A DNA stretch of 64,000 nt, taken from NCBI GenBank assembly GCA_025345505.1, contig JANVCC010000010.1, forward strand, positions 43,907,738 to 43,971,737, given 5' to 3'. Below the pieces are notes generated by a model. The model saw only the letters and a program-made list of their open reading frames with translations, was not told the DNA's origin and searched no databases. Position 1 is the first letter of the stretch. Each line of letters begins with the position of its first letter. The DNA comes from Todiramphus chloris collaris. Lineage: Eukaryota; Chordata; Aves; Coraciiformes; Alcedinidae. Shown here in pieces: positions 22,198 to 37,004 of the stretch. The position numbers were made by a program, and so were the translations under genes.

Positions 22198-22749
22198 TCT
22201 TTACAGTTTTGAAGAAAGTTTACCACAAATAATTTCAGTCAACCTGAAAAGTTAAAACTAAAAGGAAAAATATGTTTTGTTCTTCCCTCTCATCACCTTA
22301 AAGCCTCATGATTTAGAAGATCATTGAAAATTTGGTCTTGGAAGCTGTCATAATCCACAGTTTTTCATTTACTCTTATAAAAAGTTTAATCACTTATGAA
22401 TAGTGAACAAAAATGTATAATCTTTGATGAATGATATACAAGAGCTAAATTTGTCAGATAAACTGTGCCTGAAAACATTTGTCTTGGCTCTAAGTAAACA
22501 ACAGATACAATGAAAAGTAAACTGTAGTTTTGCTTTTTTCTTTGTTTTACTGAGATAGTATTAGAAATAGAGCTAAAGAGTTTTAGAGCTTTTTTGGCAA
22601 GTATCCCTTGACATCTTGAGGATTTCATTTATCGTGTGTAGAGTTAGTACACTGGAAAGGAGAGATAAATACATGTAGCCAGACCAAAGCAGTTACAATC
22701 CTTGAAGTGGGGTTTTGACATGTTAAATGGCTGCATTAAACAAAAAATT

Positions 22750-22765
22750 AAAAAAAAAAAAAAAA
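22750..22765. repeat. poly-A tract
   Basis: A run of about 16 A. Confidence 0.9.
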
Positions 22766-23653
22766 CCAGGATTGATAGTTACTTGTTTATTGTCTCTCAA
22801 TGATTTCCATATTACATCTGCTTAGTTCTCAGTTTAAATGTAAAAAAGCTGTGGTATTTCCCTGTAACTGTTCCATTCTCAAACTCATCCTAGACTCTGA
22901 AAGTGAAGCTGAGTTTTCTCTGGCTCAAACTTCTCCTACAAAGACCCTGCAGTCTGACTGTTGTTAGGAATTTGTTTGATGATGTGCCAGCTGGAACCAA
23001 GCCCAGTTTATTCCCTGAGAGCTGCATTGCTTCTGCCTTGCAATAAAATGCACAAGTAACAGCAATTTGCTCTAGCGAAGAGGCTGAGCACATCAACAGA
23101 TAAAGTAGTATGTGTCTCAGAACTTCCTGCTCTAGATTGTTTAGTCACCTTCGACGAATCACTCCACTTGCTTTTGCTGTCATTTCTACATCCATAAAGA
23201 AATATCCTGTCAAGTAGATATTCTAAAATAGGGCATCCAGTGACTGTATAATAATTTCTTGACATAAAGGTAATCAGGAAAGAGATAATTATATGCAGCT
23301 TAGTCATTTAAATTTAAAAATATGACTACAAATATTTAAGAATATAATAAAGCTGAATGCATTTTCGTATAAATTACACACTAACTCTCACTGAGAGAAA
23401 AGGAATATCTAGATGGCTAATCATCCTGACATTAAGTCAGTTGACATAAATAACAAAGTTGAGGACATGTAATGCATAAAACCATTAACAATTACCTACC
23501 ATTTTCAAAACAGCTATTGTACCAGCTACTAGAGCAAACCAAAATAATTGAAATTTTATATTCTATAGGAATTTATTTGATGGTATCATAAAGGTCTGTA
23601 AAATTTCCTAATTACAATTGATTTAAAACCAGACAAAAGATTAAACTGAGGAG

Positions 23654-23671
23654 AACAACAACAACAACAAC
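23654..23671. repeat. (CAA)n microsatellite
   Basis: About six ACA/CAA units in a row. Confidence 0.9.
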
Positions 23672-26600
23672 AGAATAGGAAAAAAACAGAAGATGGAACT
23701 GAAGAGGAAAGAAAAATGCCTATTATAACACATTCACACTGGGCCAGCAATGCTTCCATACTTGTTGCATGCACTATGCTGATCTGTAAAAAGCCTTTTT
23801 TCCTGCCTCATGAAGTAAGAACAGATGAGATTTCACAATCTCTTTGTGCTTAGATGTCTTGTGGCTTTATTCATCATGTGACTAAAAGAAATTACATTTA
23901 AATTCTGCTAAAATCTTTAAATCACTATATTTCTAATTCTCCTCATGACTTGGAATATTTTTGTGTTGTCTGCTGTGGTTCTTGTAAGACATCAAGGTAG
24001 GAAGAGGATAAATAGACATAGGATTTTTGTGCCCTCTAAATTGTTGATATTCTTACCACAGGCATGCATCAATCCATGACATATACTTGCCAGATGAGAG
24101 GAGTCATGATGAGATCAAAAATTATCAGCAGCAACTGGCTATTTTCTAATGTTATTTTGATATATAAAGCAAGCTAATGGTTGCAATGGATATTTTATGA
24201 AGTACCAGTTTTCTTTAAGAGAGGAAGCTCAAACTTGAACCAAGAGCATTTGTTCACGAATGTCTGTTGAAGGACAGAGCACACATTTAAAGACTAACCT
24301 TCTAAGGAGGTTAATGCAGGATAATATTTTTTCTGAGGCTTCACTTAACAGTGCTCAGGAAAGAAGCTCATAAGGATGATCCAAATTCTAGAACACCCAA
24401 AAGGGAAAAAGAAAATATGGAAAGAAACAACTTCTTACTACTCTGGCATATAATTTGACTTGCACAGAGGAAGATTCTTCCTCAATTCAGATATATGCCA
24501 TTTAATCAAAGGTGACAAATCATGGAGCAGGTACCATGTAGTCTAAAGGAGGAAACACATACATTTCAGGACACAACAGTGTCCTTGGCGTGTCCAGCCT
24601 AACATCTACCTACCAGTTAATTATTTTTTGTTATTATTTTTTAATGAAGAAGGTCCAAACAACTCTAACAATGTCTTTTTGGTTTTTTTCAACCCTTAAT
24701 TCTCCTCCTTAGCTCCTGGCTGTTTTGAAGTACTAGGTTTCTGATTAGTTTTCTTTTCATCATTCTGCTGAGCTTCTGTAAGTTTCCAATACTTCCATCA
24801 GCGAATACACTTAAATCCTATTTGCCAATTTATTGGTCTGCAGAAGACTTTATTGTAAAAAAAAGAAAAAACAGAATCTGTATGAAGAATTTAATGACTT
24901 TTAAAAGAAGAAGTTATTGAAAATGACTAGATAGAAAATAAACCAAAATACCCTAGTTCTTTATGAGAAGAATACACTCTCACATACACAAAACTTTACA
25001 GACAGCAACTTTTGCTGGTAATAATTTACCTCTTTCTTTCCTAACATAATCATAGTCATTCACTTCTAATTTCTTACCAGCTCATCAGAAGTGATTTCTT
25101 CAGAGAGGATGTAAAATCATAATCCATTTTAATAATCCCTTGTATGGAAATTAAAAGTATTAATTTTTTTTTTCACCTTTCCCATTAATGTCTTGCTAAG
25201 AAAGGGTAAAAAAGATAAAAAAACATAGTCATTAATTCTTTAGGTGTTATTCTGTGACACAGTAGTTGCAAAGTCATTATATAATAGTAAATAACCTATA
25301 TCACAATGAAAGTAACAGAGATATTTTTTACAAGGGTTATTCTACATCATTCTTGCTCTTTTGTGCCTGTCATGATCTCAGTACCTCTCACATATGACAC
25401 ACGGAAGAAACTTTAACCAGGGTAATGAAATATGAAAGGAAGTGTCTGCTGCTATTCAAAATTGAACCAAATATATCTTTACTCCAAGTAGATAGATTTT
25501 TAATGCCTATGTGGATGCCAGTGCATTGAAAAGGCAAGTATTTCTAAAGAAATGTATATATGATAAAAGTTTAAGCTAGACTTGTGTGTAAAAAAAAGAG
25601 CAGAAAATGCTCATGATTTCTTGTAAAGTATATCTACATTGAGAAAGAACAATAAAGATCTGCAGTACTTTAACTAGAAGAGATGTGGATGACAAGCCTA
25701 TATGGCACAGAGCAGAGCATTGTGAGACTAAATTCAGATGTAGAAATGATACAGCTTCATTTGAAGAAAATGCACCCGCTCTAAACCATCCTGCTATACT
25801 ACTCATCTAGTTAACTTAGTTCAGTCACAAGGGAGGTAAATACATACTTGTTTCTGCATTTCTTTGAGTAGTCAAAGCAGAACCATTTCAGATCACCCTG
25901 CACCAGCTGGTGTACGCATAACCTTAGAAAAAAGTTGCCAAGTCTATTGCAATCCACAGAACTGTATGAAATAATTGGAAGCTTGCACTGGAATGGTTGC
26001 ACCCTCTGGTTAAGCTTTTCTTTTTTTTTTCCATTATATTGCTGTGGCATACCATGGAAAAGGAACATCTACACCACAGGAGTGAAGCAGGGTGTAGCAG
26101 AATGCAAATTAAAACATCAGGCCAAGACCAGAAACAGCAACCAGGAACTTCTCCAGACCTTTTAATTCAGTTCAACAGGGCTCAATTCTAAAAATGAAAA
26201 GTAGCATACAGAAAAATACTTGTAATAATGGAAAATAGGGAAAAGAATTTATTAAAAAATGTATCTGAAGTCTTAGAATGAAATATTTCAATAGGTCCTT
26301 GTTGTAAGTTTTAAAGAGTATTAAACCATAGTTTTTCAGTCAGATTGAATTTACAGGATGACTAATAGAAGAAACTTGCTCTTAGCATAGTTGTTTAAAT
26401 AACCAAAGCTGTAGTGCATTGTCTGTTGTCTAGTTTTTTTTCGTGTGAGCAATATGATTTACAGAAGATTTATACTAAGAAATTAGTACTGCAAAACTAA
26501 ACATTGCAATATTATGTATTTTAAACAAAATAGATTCCTTATAATGACTTTCAGCCTTTTATCATTATTTCCGGTATGTCAGAGGCTCAGAAACAGAAAT

Positions 26601-29240
26601 GCACTCTGGGGGCAATCAGGCACAAACATGGCATTTGTTCTTTAGCTAAGTACAATCTCTGTTTGGCTGCCTTCTTCTTACCTTTGAGATATAAATCCTC
26701 ATGAGGCCTCAGTCAGATGCAGTAATGTTCCAATAAGTCAATCTAGTGGGAAGCCTGTTCTGATTATCCCGATTCATCTTCAGTGCAAGCTGCTGATATA
26801 TGCATGTAATAATATACCAGTGGGGAGTATTGAAGGAAATCTGGCTTTTATATAATTTGCTGTAAAGACTTTTACTATAAAGAACTACAGAGTTACATAA
26901 TCATCCTAGTAGACACAAACCAAGCTTTTCTTTGTGGGCTACTGAAGTGTGGATAATTTGTTACCTATTCTGTTCAACAGATTTATTCCTTTGCTTTTGC
27001 TGATGAAGATATCAATAATCAAGGCCTATAGAATTCAAACAACTATGACAATACTTGAGGGCATTCGTGCATTTACTTCTAGAATAGGTATAATTTATAC
27101 TGTGAGATCAGATTTGCCGTTATTTATTCTAGCTCCTTAGATAAAGAAAGCTGTAGCAGCAGAAGCTGTTTATGTGATATAAGTATCCTAATGAATATGC
27201 AGTTGCTTCCAGGAAACTATTTCCTAAGAGTTGGGTCCCTAACCAGTACTGCCACAAAATTCTAGTTTAAATGTGGTCATAGTATTAATACACTTCTTCC
27301 AGACAAATACAGTTTTCAGGGGAAAATGAGCACCCACCCTGTGGATTCCCAAAAGAACTATCAAAACTCCTGAATAACTAAGTGAAATGACTGAAGAAAC
27401 TTTTATGGCTAGAAAAGGTGAGTTCCACTGCTAAGTAGGTCAGAGAAACTGAAAACCTTAATGAAATAAAGGATAAAAGATGCTTCCTCGAAAAACTGTG
27501 ATGTTTTTCAAGAGAAAGGTTCACCCCTGTATATGGTGAGGAATAAGTGCCAAAAGTTATTACTCTCCAAGAGCAAATCCCTGCTTAGGGCTTGTATATC
27601 ACCAGAGAGATGCATTTGTACAAGTGCCAAAGTTTTGAATCACAATAGAAACGTAACCCAATAAGAGACAATTTAAATACCTACCTCTCATTGATTCCAA
27701 TATGATGAAGCACAGTTCTACATTCCATAAATATTTTCATGGTTCTGAAAACCATCACAGCACTATTAAAAATATTCTAATTTAAGCTAATCAACATCTT
27801 GGTTCTCCCGTATGCCAATACCTAATGGAGTGCAAATTTGGACAGAATTTAATGGCACAATAAGTAACCACAGCTAAGAGGGTAGTCCTCCCCACAACTA
27901 ACCTGCAGTACCCAGGGCAGACTGTGTGTCTCATCTGCATTTACTTAGAAGGTAAATTTGCCTCAAGTCAATCACTATTAGTACTGTACACACTGAAAGC
28001 AAAGAATAAAAATTGATTTTTTCTTTTTTTCCTTTTATTTTTTGGTCTATATCAGCTTCTTCAGCAGCAATCTGCCCTAATCTGTTTTCGGTAGCATGTC
28101 TCAGATTTTCCTACTGATGTGCTACCATCCAGCTAGAGGCTGCCAAGACGGCACTAATGATCATTTAGAGTACTAGCGAAATCCATATATAGTTGCATTT
28201 GGCCACTGAGAATGTAGTGAGCTATGGAAATAAAATGATTTACAAACATGGAGCATCTTTTCCCCACAGTACCCATTGCATTTTGTAGTACATAGCTTAA
28301 ATATCTGTGTTACTGTGCATCAGCTGGATTCTTCTTTGGACTTGGGTACCTGATTGTCTTTTGGTTCTTAAGCACCTACAGTCTCATTGCATTCTTTTCC
28401 TCCGCTTAATGAAAACAGAATAACCGCTTACATGTCTTGATGATAAAACCCTATGGAATGGCCGCAGGTGATGTGAGAGAGCATATTGGATTTCACAAGA
28501 ATGATAGATCAACACTGCTTTTTAATTGGCTCTAGTAGCTATTTATCATCACTTACAGAAGATCTAAAATCAATGGAGATTTTTATGAAATGTACAGATG
28601 TGTCCAATGAACACATGCCTGCAGTATAGTAACAGCTACAATAACAGTAATAAGTATTTTGCTAAAGGCTGTGCAGCAAATTCTCTTTAGAAATTATCAG
28701 ATACATCATAAGACCTGATAGAAAATCGACAGGGGAATAGTCAGTTTTTCTAATTATTTTTTTCACCTTTTCCTTTGCAGATACCATGTCAGACTCCAAC
28801 TGCCAAATATTTTAAGTAGCAAAAAGAATGCAAAGAGTAATTTAAAAAAAAAACCCAACACACCCCTATTTTGGTGGATTCTGCCTGATCAGACATAACA
28901 GGCCAGAACAGAAATAGGGAAAAGATTGAAGTCATGGAAATTATGGATTTCCACTTAGGGTTTTGCAGCCTAGTCACCTCTGTGACAAAAACTATTTGTG
29001 TACTCATGTAAGCATATGAAATGGATGTACATACCTACTTGTATGTGTGTTGATGGAGTTTGTTCTGTCTGAAGCCATAAATTCTTGGTTGTGTACAAAC
29101 ACATTGTACAAATGATATGTAAGCTCTTCCTGTTTTCTTTAATGTAATGCATAATGGTAATTTTTGCCAACTCTACACAGAAGCAAAACCATGTCTACTG
29201 ACATCATCAAAGAGGAAGAATTTTTTCCTATAGTAAGAAA

Positions 29241-29276
29241 AAGTTATTCTTATTTGTAAAGTTATTCTTATTTGTG
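29241..29276 (+). repeat. 18-bp unit, two tandem copies
   Basis: AAGTTATTCTTATTTGTA is followed directly by AAGTTATTCTTATTTGTG, one mismatch, typical of a slippage duplication. Confidence 0.9.
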
Positions 29277-30515
29277 AATGTGTAAATGGGTGACCAATCA
29301 AAAAAAAAAAAAATATTTTAGAAATGTTCTTAATTGATTCTGCCAACTCTAGTTTAGATTTCTTTCTATCATATCTTAGAATGTATGTCCTTACTATAAA
29401 TAAATAGGATATTTTATAAAAGAATCTAAAGATTCGTATATGCTGTAGTGCTCTTTTTTAATTCACTTTTAAATTATTTTTTTTAAGATGTCTGGGGTGA
29501 TATTCACTTACAAAAAAGAAGTTTATATTTGTTATGCCAGATGTAGAGAAAATAATTTTTCAAAGAAATTGTTACCTAATTTTAACCTATTGTAGCAAAA
29601 TAGCATACAAGTCACAAGATTTCATTTTAAGACACATGAACTTCCCATGGTTCATGTTCATAGGTAAAAGGTAAGAATTCTTACAGACAATTTAATCCTG
29701 GCTGAATCCTGTAGGTCTGAAACAATATGTGACTAGCATAATTAAATAATAAAGATGTTATAAAGGAATCGGTTTTCATATGTATGTACATCATTGTGTA
29801 CACATAAGGAATGAAAACTTTTCTCAGCTAAGCTAAGCACACACAGTTGATTTGCTTATACATTTGGTGGTGGAAAGCATCCACATTTAGATCCAAACTC
29901 TCAAATTATCACAACCTCTAAAGGTCTTGCAAAGAATATTTGGACAAGAACACTTGAAGATGTAGCTACACTTAGTAAATGTGTATGTCATCATTCGTAC
30001 CTGATTTCTTCTATAGTCAATCATGATTTTTTTTTTTCTGAAATTACATTAATTAATTTTAAAATTCTCAATAGAGTTCATTATACTGAACTAAAAAGAT
30101 AGGCTATTTTTTTTTAACAATGAAATAAAAACCAGCAAGTAGAATTGGGATATTAATTTTCGTATAGTACACTTGCTTTATGAAATAACTTTTAATGCAA
30201 ATAATCTTCACATCCACCAAGTGGGGAAAGGGAGTCTCCAGAAGGGAAGGGGAGTTGAGGGTGACATCAAGACATATCTCAGACAAGGACCAAGGGTGTG
30301 AATCATTGTCTAGGCAAGAGGAAGCTCATCTCATCTGGCTTACTTTTTTTGTTTTCCCAGCAGTCTGATCCAAGGTCACATGGCTGCACCACATCAGAGC
30401 AAACTTTGAACAGGGTCAGCTAAATCCCTGAGAGGACTATTATGAGGTTGTAAAATACTAGTACAAAGAAAAATAGTTCAGGGTATTTAGATCCTGCTGC
30501 ACACCAGGCTCTGAG

Positions 30516-30531
30516 AAAAAAAAAAAAAAAA
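30516..30531. repeat. poly-A tract
   Basis: A run of 16 A. Confidence 0.9.
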
Positions 30532-33500
30532 CAAAACATGGCTTGGAGAGAAAAAGCAAGAATATTGTTTCAGGTTTCACTGAGATATCCTAGCAACAGT
30601 TCAAATTGTTGACTCTAAGCACCTTGTTCAAAAGAAGGATATTTATTAAAACTTCTCTTTGAATCCAGGTCATTTTGAAATACAGCATTTGACTTCTGGG
30701 GAAGAAAGCCCTGCAGGTATCTAGCTAAATATTCCCCATGGGCAGTTTCTATGATGTGCTACTGTTGTGTTGTATAAGAAGCATATACTTCTGTCATCTT
30801 CTACCACTTCTCTCTATAGTTTATATTTCCTGACTGGACTACACATCCCACCACACAGTTGCTCTGTTTTCTGAACTTCTGCAGACTGCCACAGACACTT
30901 CCAGGCATGATGCTTCAGCAGAAATATTATATTATCAGTAATACCAACATAGAGAAGAGACTATGTATGAACAGCTATAGCTTTCATGAGAAACAAGAGT
31001 ACAACTTCCTAATCAAAATGTCCAAGAAATAGGCTTTTGTTGTTATAGTTTTGAATAAACAAGAGGCATTTTGTTACACATATTTTTTCAAACAGGTTAT
31101 AAAACTTCTTTCTTCTCCCCAGTTACACAAATATGACATATACATGCCTCATCTAGATAAAAGACCACTTTCCATCAGAAGACGTTTCATAAACTAGTTT
31201 ATCGGGTGATTCTTGAAATAGATAATTACTTGTTTAATTTCTGTCTACTATTATCACCAAATTTTTTATATCTGTTCTGAACATAAGAGAACAGAGTTAG
31301 CATTCGTGTACATGGGATTGGGCAGCTCTCTGGCTATTCCTGTGCCAGGAAAGAAAATCAGAGCAGAGGGCCATAGTGTGGAGAAACAGCCCCAAAGTTA
31401 ATCTGGTAAATATTTCAAAGTCCTGTCAAGCTTTGCCCTTGCAACAGTATTACCTGCTCATGAAAATTTGCAAGAATGGAAAGAAGAATGGATCAGTCAG
31501 CAGTTTGTAAAGCATAGAAGAGTGAGTAAAAGATCATAGCTCTACTGCATCCTCCAGTGTGGCTTATGTGGGTATGTAAATGCAGTCAAATCCAGATCAT
31601 ATACAGGATGAAGCCAAGCCTCTGAATTTTGTAATATCTTTGTATATTTTTTGTAAAATCTTTGTATTTTACAGAATTATACACTAACTGGGCTTGTCAT
31701 TATAGAAAAGCTAGATTCTAGATTTAGCTTTGACTTAGTCTCTCAAACAGGGGTAAATTTCCTAGCAGTTAAAGCTCCTTGTGACACTGTTTCCATCTTC
31801 TCTTTTCAGTTTCTTGAATTTTGTGTTGAATGTTTTCAGAATTCAGATAATAAAGAGGAATAAATCTGAATGAGACTGGAAGGACTCATCAAGATAATGA
31901 CTGAGTACTGTAGGCCATATACAGATTAATTTCTGATTTCTTTAAGTCTATTTTAATTAATATTGATTGCTTAGCTATCATCAAAATTCAGGGTTGAGTA
32001 CAAGAGGAACAGAACATTACCTTGGTAGTGCACATAAACAATTAGGTAAGCTGGATTCAGTTTCAAGATAACTCTAAACTATCCTTTGGAAGAGGAGATA
32101 AACACTGAAGGAATTAAAATATTAGGATTATGTACTTTTTTTTTTTACATGGGGACAGAGTCATGACTAAGATCATCTATGGTTAATATTAAATAATCCT
32201 TCCCCTAAAACACTGGTTTAATTTGTTGTGCTGAACTGGAACAACTGAAGTTGATAATTCCATACAAAATGACTGTGCCTCAGGCTGAAATGTCTTTGAA
32301 AACATCACTTAAAAGAGTTCAGATGTTTCTGAGTGCAAGATCAGAGAAGAAAAATGTATTGTTTTGCCACTGCTGAAAAGGTTGATACAATTGTTTTTTG
32401 AAGATGTTGTACCATCTCTCTGTTTCAATGCATAAACAGGAACTCCAGTCATAATAAGCTCTCTCCTAGTGAAAATTAACTGAAACTTAGCTGAATTGCT
32501 TATCTCTGAAAAAGCCTTTTTTTTTTTGCATATTTTCAATATCAAGGGTAGAATCTGATAGTTGAATTTCCAAAGACAATATTTAAGTTTTTCTAAATGT
32601 CCATTCCAGAGCAGAAAATACAAAACAGCAGTATTTATAAAATCCTTCCTTTTAATTTCAGGAGGACATTATGGATTCACAAGCAGAAAATGTGAGCTCA
32701 ATGTAAGTAAAGACTCGTACTATAATGCAAAGAAATATGACTTACTTTAAGAGATACACATTATAAGGTTGCACAGGTAAGTGTAACTATGGAGTTAACT
32801 GTCATAGGTTTATGATTACTGAATGATAATTTTGCTTCTTTAGTGTCTTTGTTTACTTGGTTATGCTCATTTTAATACAGTAATATATCAACAGCATGCT
32901 ACACATACATGCACATATGAAAAATGTTATTGGTGGCAAAATAGAAAACAAGAATACCTTCCATCGTTCTGACAGTGACATAAACAACAACAGCTGTCTA
33001 ATCTGTACCAACAAAACAATAAGATGGAAAGAAGCTAAGAGGAAGAAAGAAAATTCAATTCTGTAATCTTTTTATCTTAGAAGTTTCTCTTGGAAATGAA
33101 AGGTTTTCTTTTTTTTTCACTCAAATGATACCAATCATATAATTTTGACCATAGTTCCATTGTTCTGCTAGCAACAGCTACAGTAAGAGAACATAGCAAT
33201 GAATTGAATTTTAGCCTCTTAGAGATGCTCCAATAGCCTAAAAATTAGGGGCATCAAATAAAAAAAGCAGCTGATGCTGTTTAATTTTTTTTAAGATTAA
33301 ATGTTATATGTCTAGCAGGCCACCCTGACCTTAAACCTTGACAACAGTGTAAAACTTTTAAAGCATAATTCACCTGATGAGCTTTGGATGTCAAACTTTG
33401 GAGATAACCAGACAACTCAAAGTTCCTTATTACTTCATTGACTACAGTGCAAGTCTTGTGCATTTGGCCTTGAAATAGATCACTTCCACCACAGAAAAGC

Positions 33501-34380
33501 ACTAGGATTTATGTGATTGTCCATTTCTCATATGAATGTTTCTACATCTTAAATTGTCCTCTTAGACTTTTTTTACAGTCTATGGAGATGTTGTCGGTGT
33601 ATTCAACTGAACCTATTGTGCAATGAATCTCATCCTGAAGTAGATGCCTACATTTAATCAAACTTAGCCTTAAACTAAAATGTAGATGTCTAAAACTAGG
33701 TGAGATAAATCTCATTGGAACTCAAATGCTTTTCCAACCATAGAGAACATTACATCAGGACATGGGGTAGTCAGTCTCATTATATTTGAAAGATATGTAA
33801 GAAATATTTCCTCACTTCAGTGACTAGCAGTTGTTCTCTGGAAGGGAAATCCAGTTAACACAAAAACTCTTTCAAAACTTTTCAAAGTATATGAGAAGTT
33901 CTTTTTGTCTTTAACTAACAAGCATTCCTATCCCTCATTTTGAATTCACTAAAATCGCTTGCTGAGATAACTTTAAAAGTGTTGCAAAGAAGAGTGAAAG
34001 ACTGGAGAACAGATTATTTTTTTCCCCTGCTTAAAACAAAAAGACTTTCTTAGGACTGTAGTCAAAAGAACATGAGATTATCTGATAAATACTTTTCCAT
34101 GTAATTACATTAATAGAAATATTTATATACTAGTTTATCAACTCTTAACAATAGAAGCAAATGTCACTTAAAGGAAGCTAGAATATAGACTCAGCTAAGA
34201 CTTTTTAAATGTAATGAGGGTCACTACAAATTTGAAAGCATTGGGAGATCATTTATGACACATGGATTTTCATTCTCTTACAAAGATCACTGGGCTAACT
34301 CAAAAACTCAGGTGAACTATCTTAAAAATTATTTAATCAGAAAAAATATAATATATATAAAATATAATGGTTGAAGAAAA

Positions 34381-35415
34381 GAAGTCAGAGAGTTTTGGTC
34401 AATGGGGCAACGTCTAGTTGGAAGCCTGTATCTAGTGGAGTCCCTCAAGGGTCAGTACTGGGATTAGTAGTATTCAATATATTCATCAATGACCTGGATG
34501 AGGGAACAGAGTGCACTGTCAGCAAGTTCACTGATGATACAAAACAGGGAGGAGTGGCTGACATACCATAAGGCTGTGCTGCCATCCAGAGAGACCTAGA
34601 CAGGCTGGAGAGTTGGTCAGGGAGAAATCAAATGAAATACAAGGGCAAGTGTGGTCTTGCATCTGGAAAAGAATAACCCCGTATACAAGTATAAGTTGGG
34701 GATTGACTTGTTAGAGAGTAGCATGGAAGAAAGGGACCTGGAGGTCCTGGTGGACAGAAGGATGACCATAAGCCAGCAATGCGCCCTCATGGCAAAGAAG
34801 GCCAATGGCATCCTGGGGTGTATTAGAAGGGGTGTGGTTAGTAGGTTGAGAGAGGTTCTCCTCCCCCTCTAGTCTACCCTAGTGAGACCATATCTGGAAT
34901 ATTGTGTTCAGTTCTAGGCCCCTCAGTTCAAAAACGACAGGGAACTGCTTGAAAGAGTCCAGCACAGAGCCACAAAGGTGATTAAGGGAGTGGAACATCT
35001 CCTTTATGATGACAGGCTGAGGGATCTGGGTCTCTTTAGCTTGGAGGAGACTGAGGGGTGACCTCATTAATGTTTATAAATATGTAAAGGGTGAGTGTCA
35101 GGAGGATGGAACCAGGCTCTTCTCTGTTATGTCCAATGATAAGACAAGGGGTAATGGGTGCAAGCTGTAGCGTAAGAGGTTCTGCAGAAACATAAGGAGA
35201 AATTTTTTCACCAGGAGGGTGACAGAACACTGGAACAGGCTGCCCAGAGGGGTTGTGGAGTCTCTTTCTCTGGAAACATTTAAAATCCACCTGGATGCAT
35301 TCCTGTGACCTGCTCTAGGTGGTCCTGCTCTGGTAGGGGGGTTGAACTAGATTATCTTTTGGGGTCCCTTCCAACCCTTAACATTCTGTTATTCTGTGAT
35401 TCTGTGGTTCTGTGA
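34381..35415 (+). mobile_element. CR1 LINE, 5'-truncated copy (RT palm to 3' tail)
   Basis: It begins within reverse transcriptase at [20 protein letters not shown], then [20 protein letters not shown] and the motif C region at 34527-34538, which reads FTDD instead of the usual F/YADD. Downstream come MAKKANGILGCIRRG and LREVLLPL, the same C-terminal region as in the 119-775 copy. It finishes with the CR1 3' block and a decayed ATTCTGTG tail ending about 35415. The left limit is approximate and abuts an AT-rich tract. Stops and frameshifts break the frame several times (for example after DIP at 34569), so it is inactive. Confidence 0.95.
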
Positions 35416-36986
35416 TGATATGTCTGGGTTTTTTTGGTTGGACCATCTCTTTTTCAGTGAACAGAAAATAAGAGATCCAATGTTAACCTATCTAGCATAA
35501 TTTGTATTCTGAATGACAGCTTAATTTTTGTTTTGTCACCTAGGACATATATAGAATTTAACTCTGGCTGGCCTACCACATACATGAATGGTCAAACCAT
35601 TTATATGATGCTTGTGCTGCAGATAATTAATTATTGAATATTAATTAGACCAGTGAAAGTGATCTTGTTACCAAATAGTTAAGGTTTTCATGGTAGGCAT
35701 TTCAAGATCCACCACAAATTTATTGTAGACAACTAGGATGAACCGGGAGTAGTTACAGGACTGAAACGTATAGCTGTAGTATTAAAGCACTCATCTGCAA
35801 CCTAAAATTTCTCTGTATCTCTTGCAATGTCAGCGGTCAACCAGAAGTCTGTTCTCATGTACAGTTCATGCTTTCTTTTTTTTCAATTTCATTGACTTTT
35901 GTAAGGAGGGAAAACCCATCCCAGCCCACTCTAGTCAAAAATTTAATGTTTTAATTTGGTGGAGAGAGTACTACACAAAACCACAGGAGAGTTAGTCAAG
36001 CAAGCAAGAGCCATAGGCTATATTCCTCTTATATATGTGAATGCCTAGAATATGAAGTTTTTAAATAATTTTACTGGTTTTTATTTCAATTCCTGATCCT
36101 CACAGTATTATCACTTTCAAATACAGTGAGGATGCTCCCTTGAGAAAGATCAGAAATTTCTTGTAGGAATCCACAACCCTTGGATCAAAGATGATTTTTG
36201 CATTGTAATTAACTCATGGAAAATTGCTTGGGTTTGCATGCTTTGCACAGAAACGTAAATGTCTTACAATAAGAGAAAATCCCAGTTATCCAAAGTAACT
36301 CTGGAATGTGTCCGTTTACACCTCACTCCATTTCTACATTTCAGTAGGAAAAATAATAAACAGCTACTCTACAGAGAGAACAGGTCTGTTTTGATGGAAA
36401 TGCAATAAAGGAACCACTAGTATTAACAACCAATACATTGATTGAGACTTCCATATTTTCAGACTTGGTTATACAACATAGCATTACGTGCAGCTACAAC
36501 AATGGTCCCGCATCATGGATGGGAATGTAAAATCCCACTTAGTTTCTGAGACAGTTTTTTTTTCTAGAGGAAATACAGTCTGAAGCTAATAGACAGCACT
36601 TGGCTTTTATAACCCGCCTGAAGGAAGTAGGAGACTAGTGTTAATGCAAAAGATAAACATCAGTGAACAAAGTTTACAGTTTTAATTTGAGAAATGCGGC
36701 CTTTGCTCACATGTAGCAAGCACATAAACTTGTTCAGTTTTTAAATTTGTCATATTACTATCACTGAGCTCTTTATATCCTGTGACATAGAGTGTTAGTC
36801 ATAACCCTGTGGAAATAGAGTGCAATGTTTGTCCTCCCATGGATTCAGGCAGAGCAGTTTACCTTCTCTTTATGCAGCTTGTGTAAGGTACAAGTAAACT
36901 CATTATTTCTTCTCTTAACCCTCTCATATGAAAGTGTAATAGCCAAGAAACAGAGTTTGGCTTTTACCAGACACTTAAGTACTTTG

Positions 36987-37004
36987 CCAGCATAATTATG
37001 CTGG
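36987..37004. repeat. Perfect 18-bp palindrome
   Basis: CCAGCATAATTATGCTGG equals its own reverse complement. The centre ATAATTAT resembles homeodomain-type AT cores, but no function follows from that. Confidence 0.9.

Larger units (their letters stand above)
17727..34380. other. Long AT-rich non-coding stretch, no gene or dispersed repeat seen
   Basis: About 16.6 kb without a CR1 or LTR that I could recognise. It contains only simple repeats and short chance ORFs (under 110 codons). This is the cleanest block of unique DNA in the window and the best place to look for conserved non-coding elements by alignment, which cannot be judged from one sequence. Confidence 0.55.
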
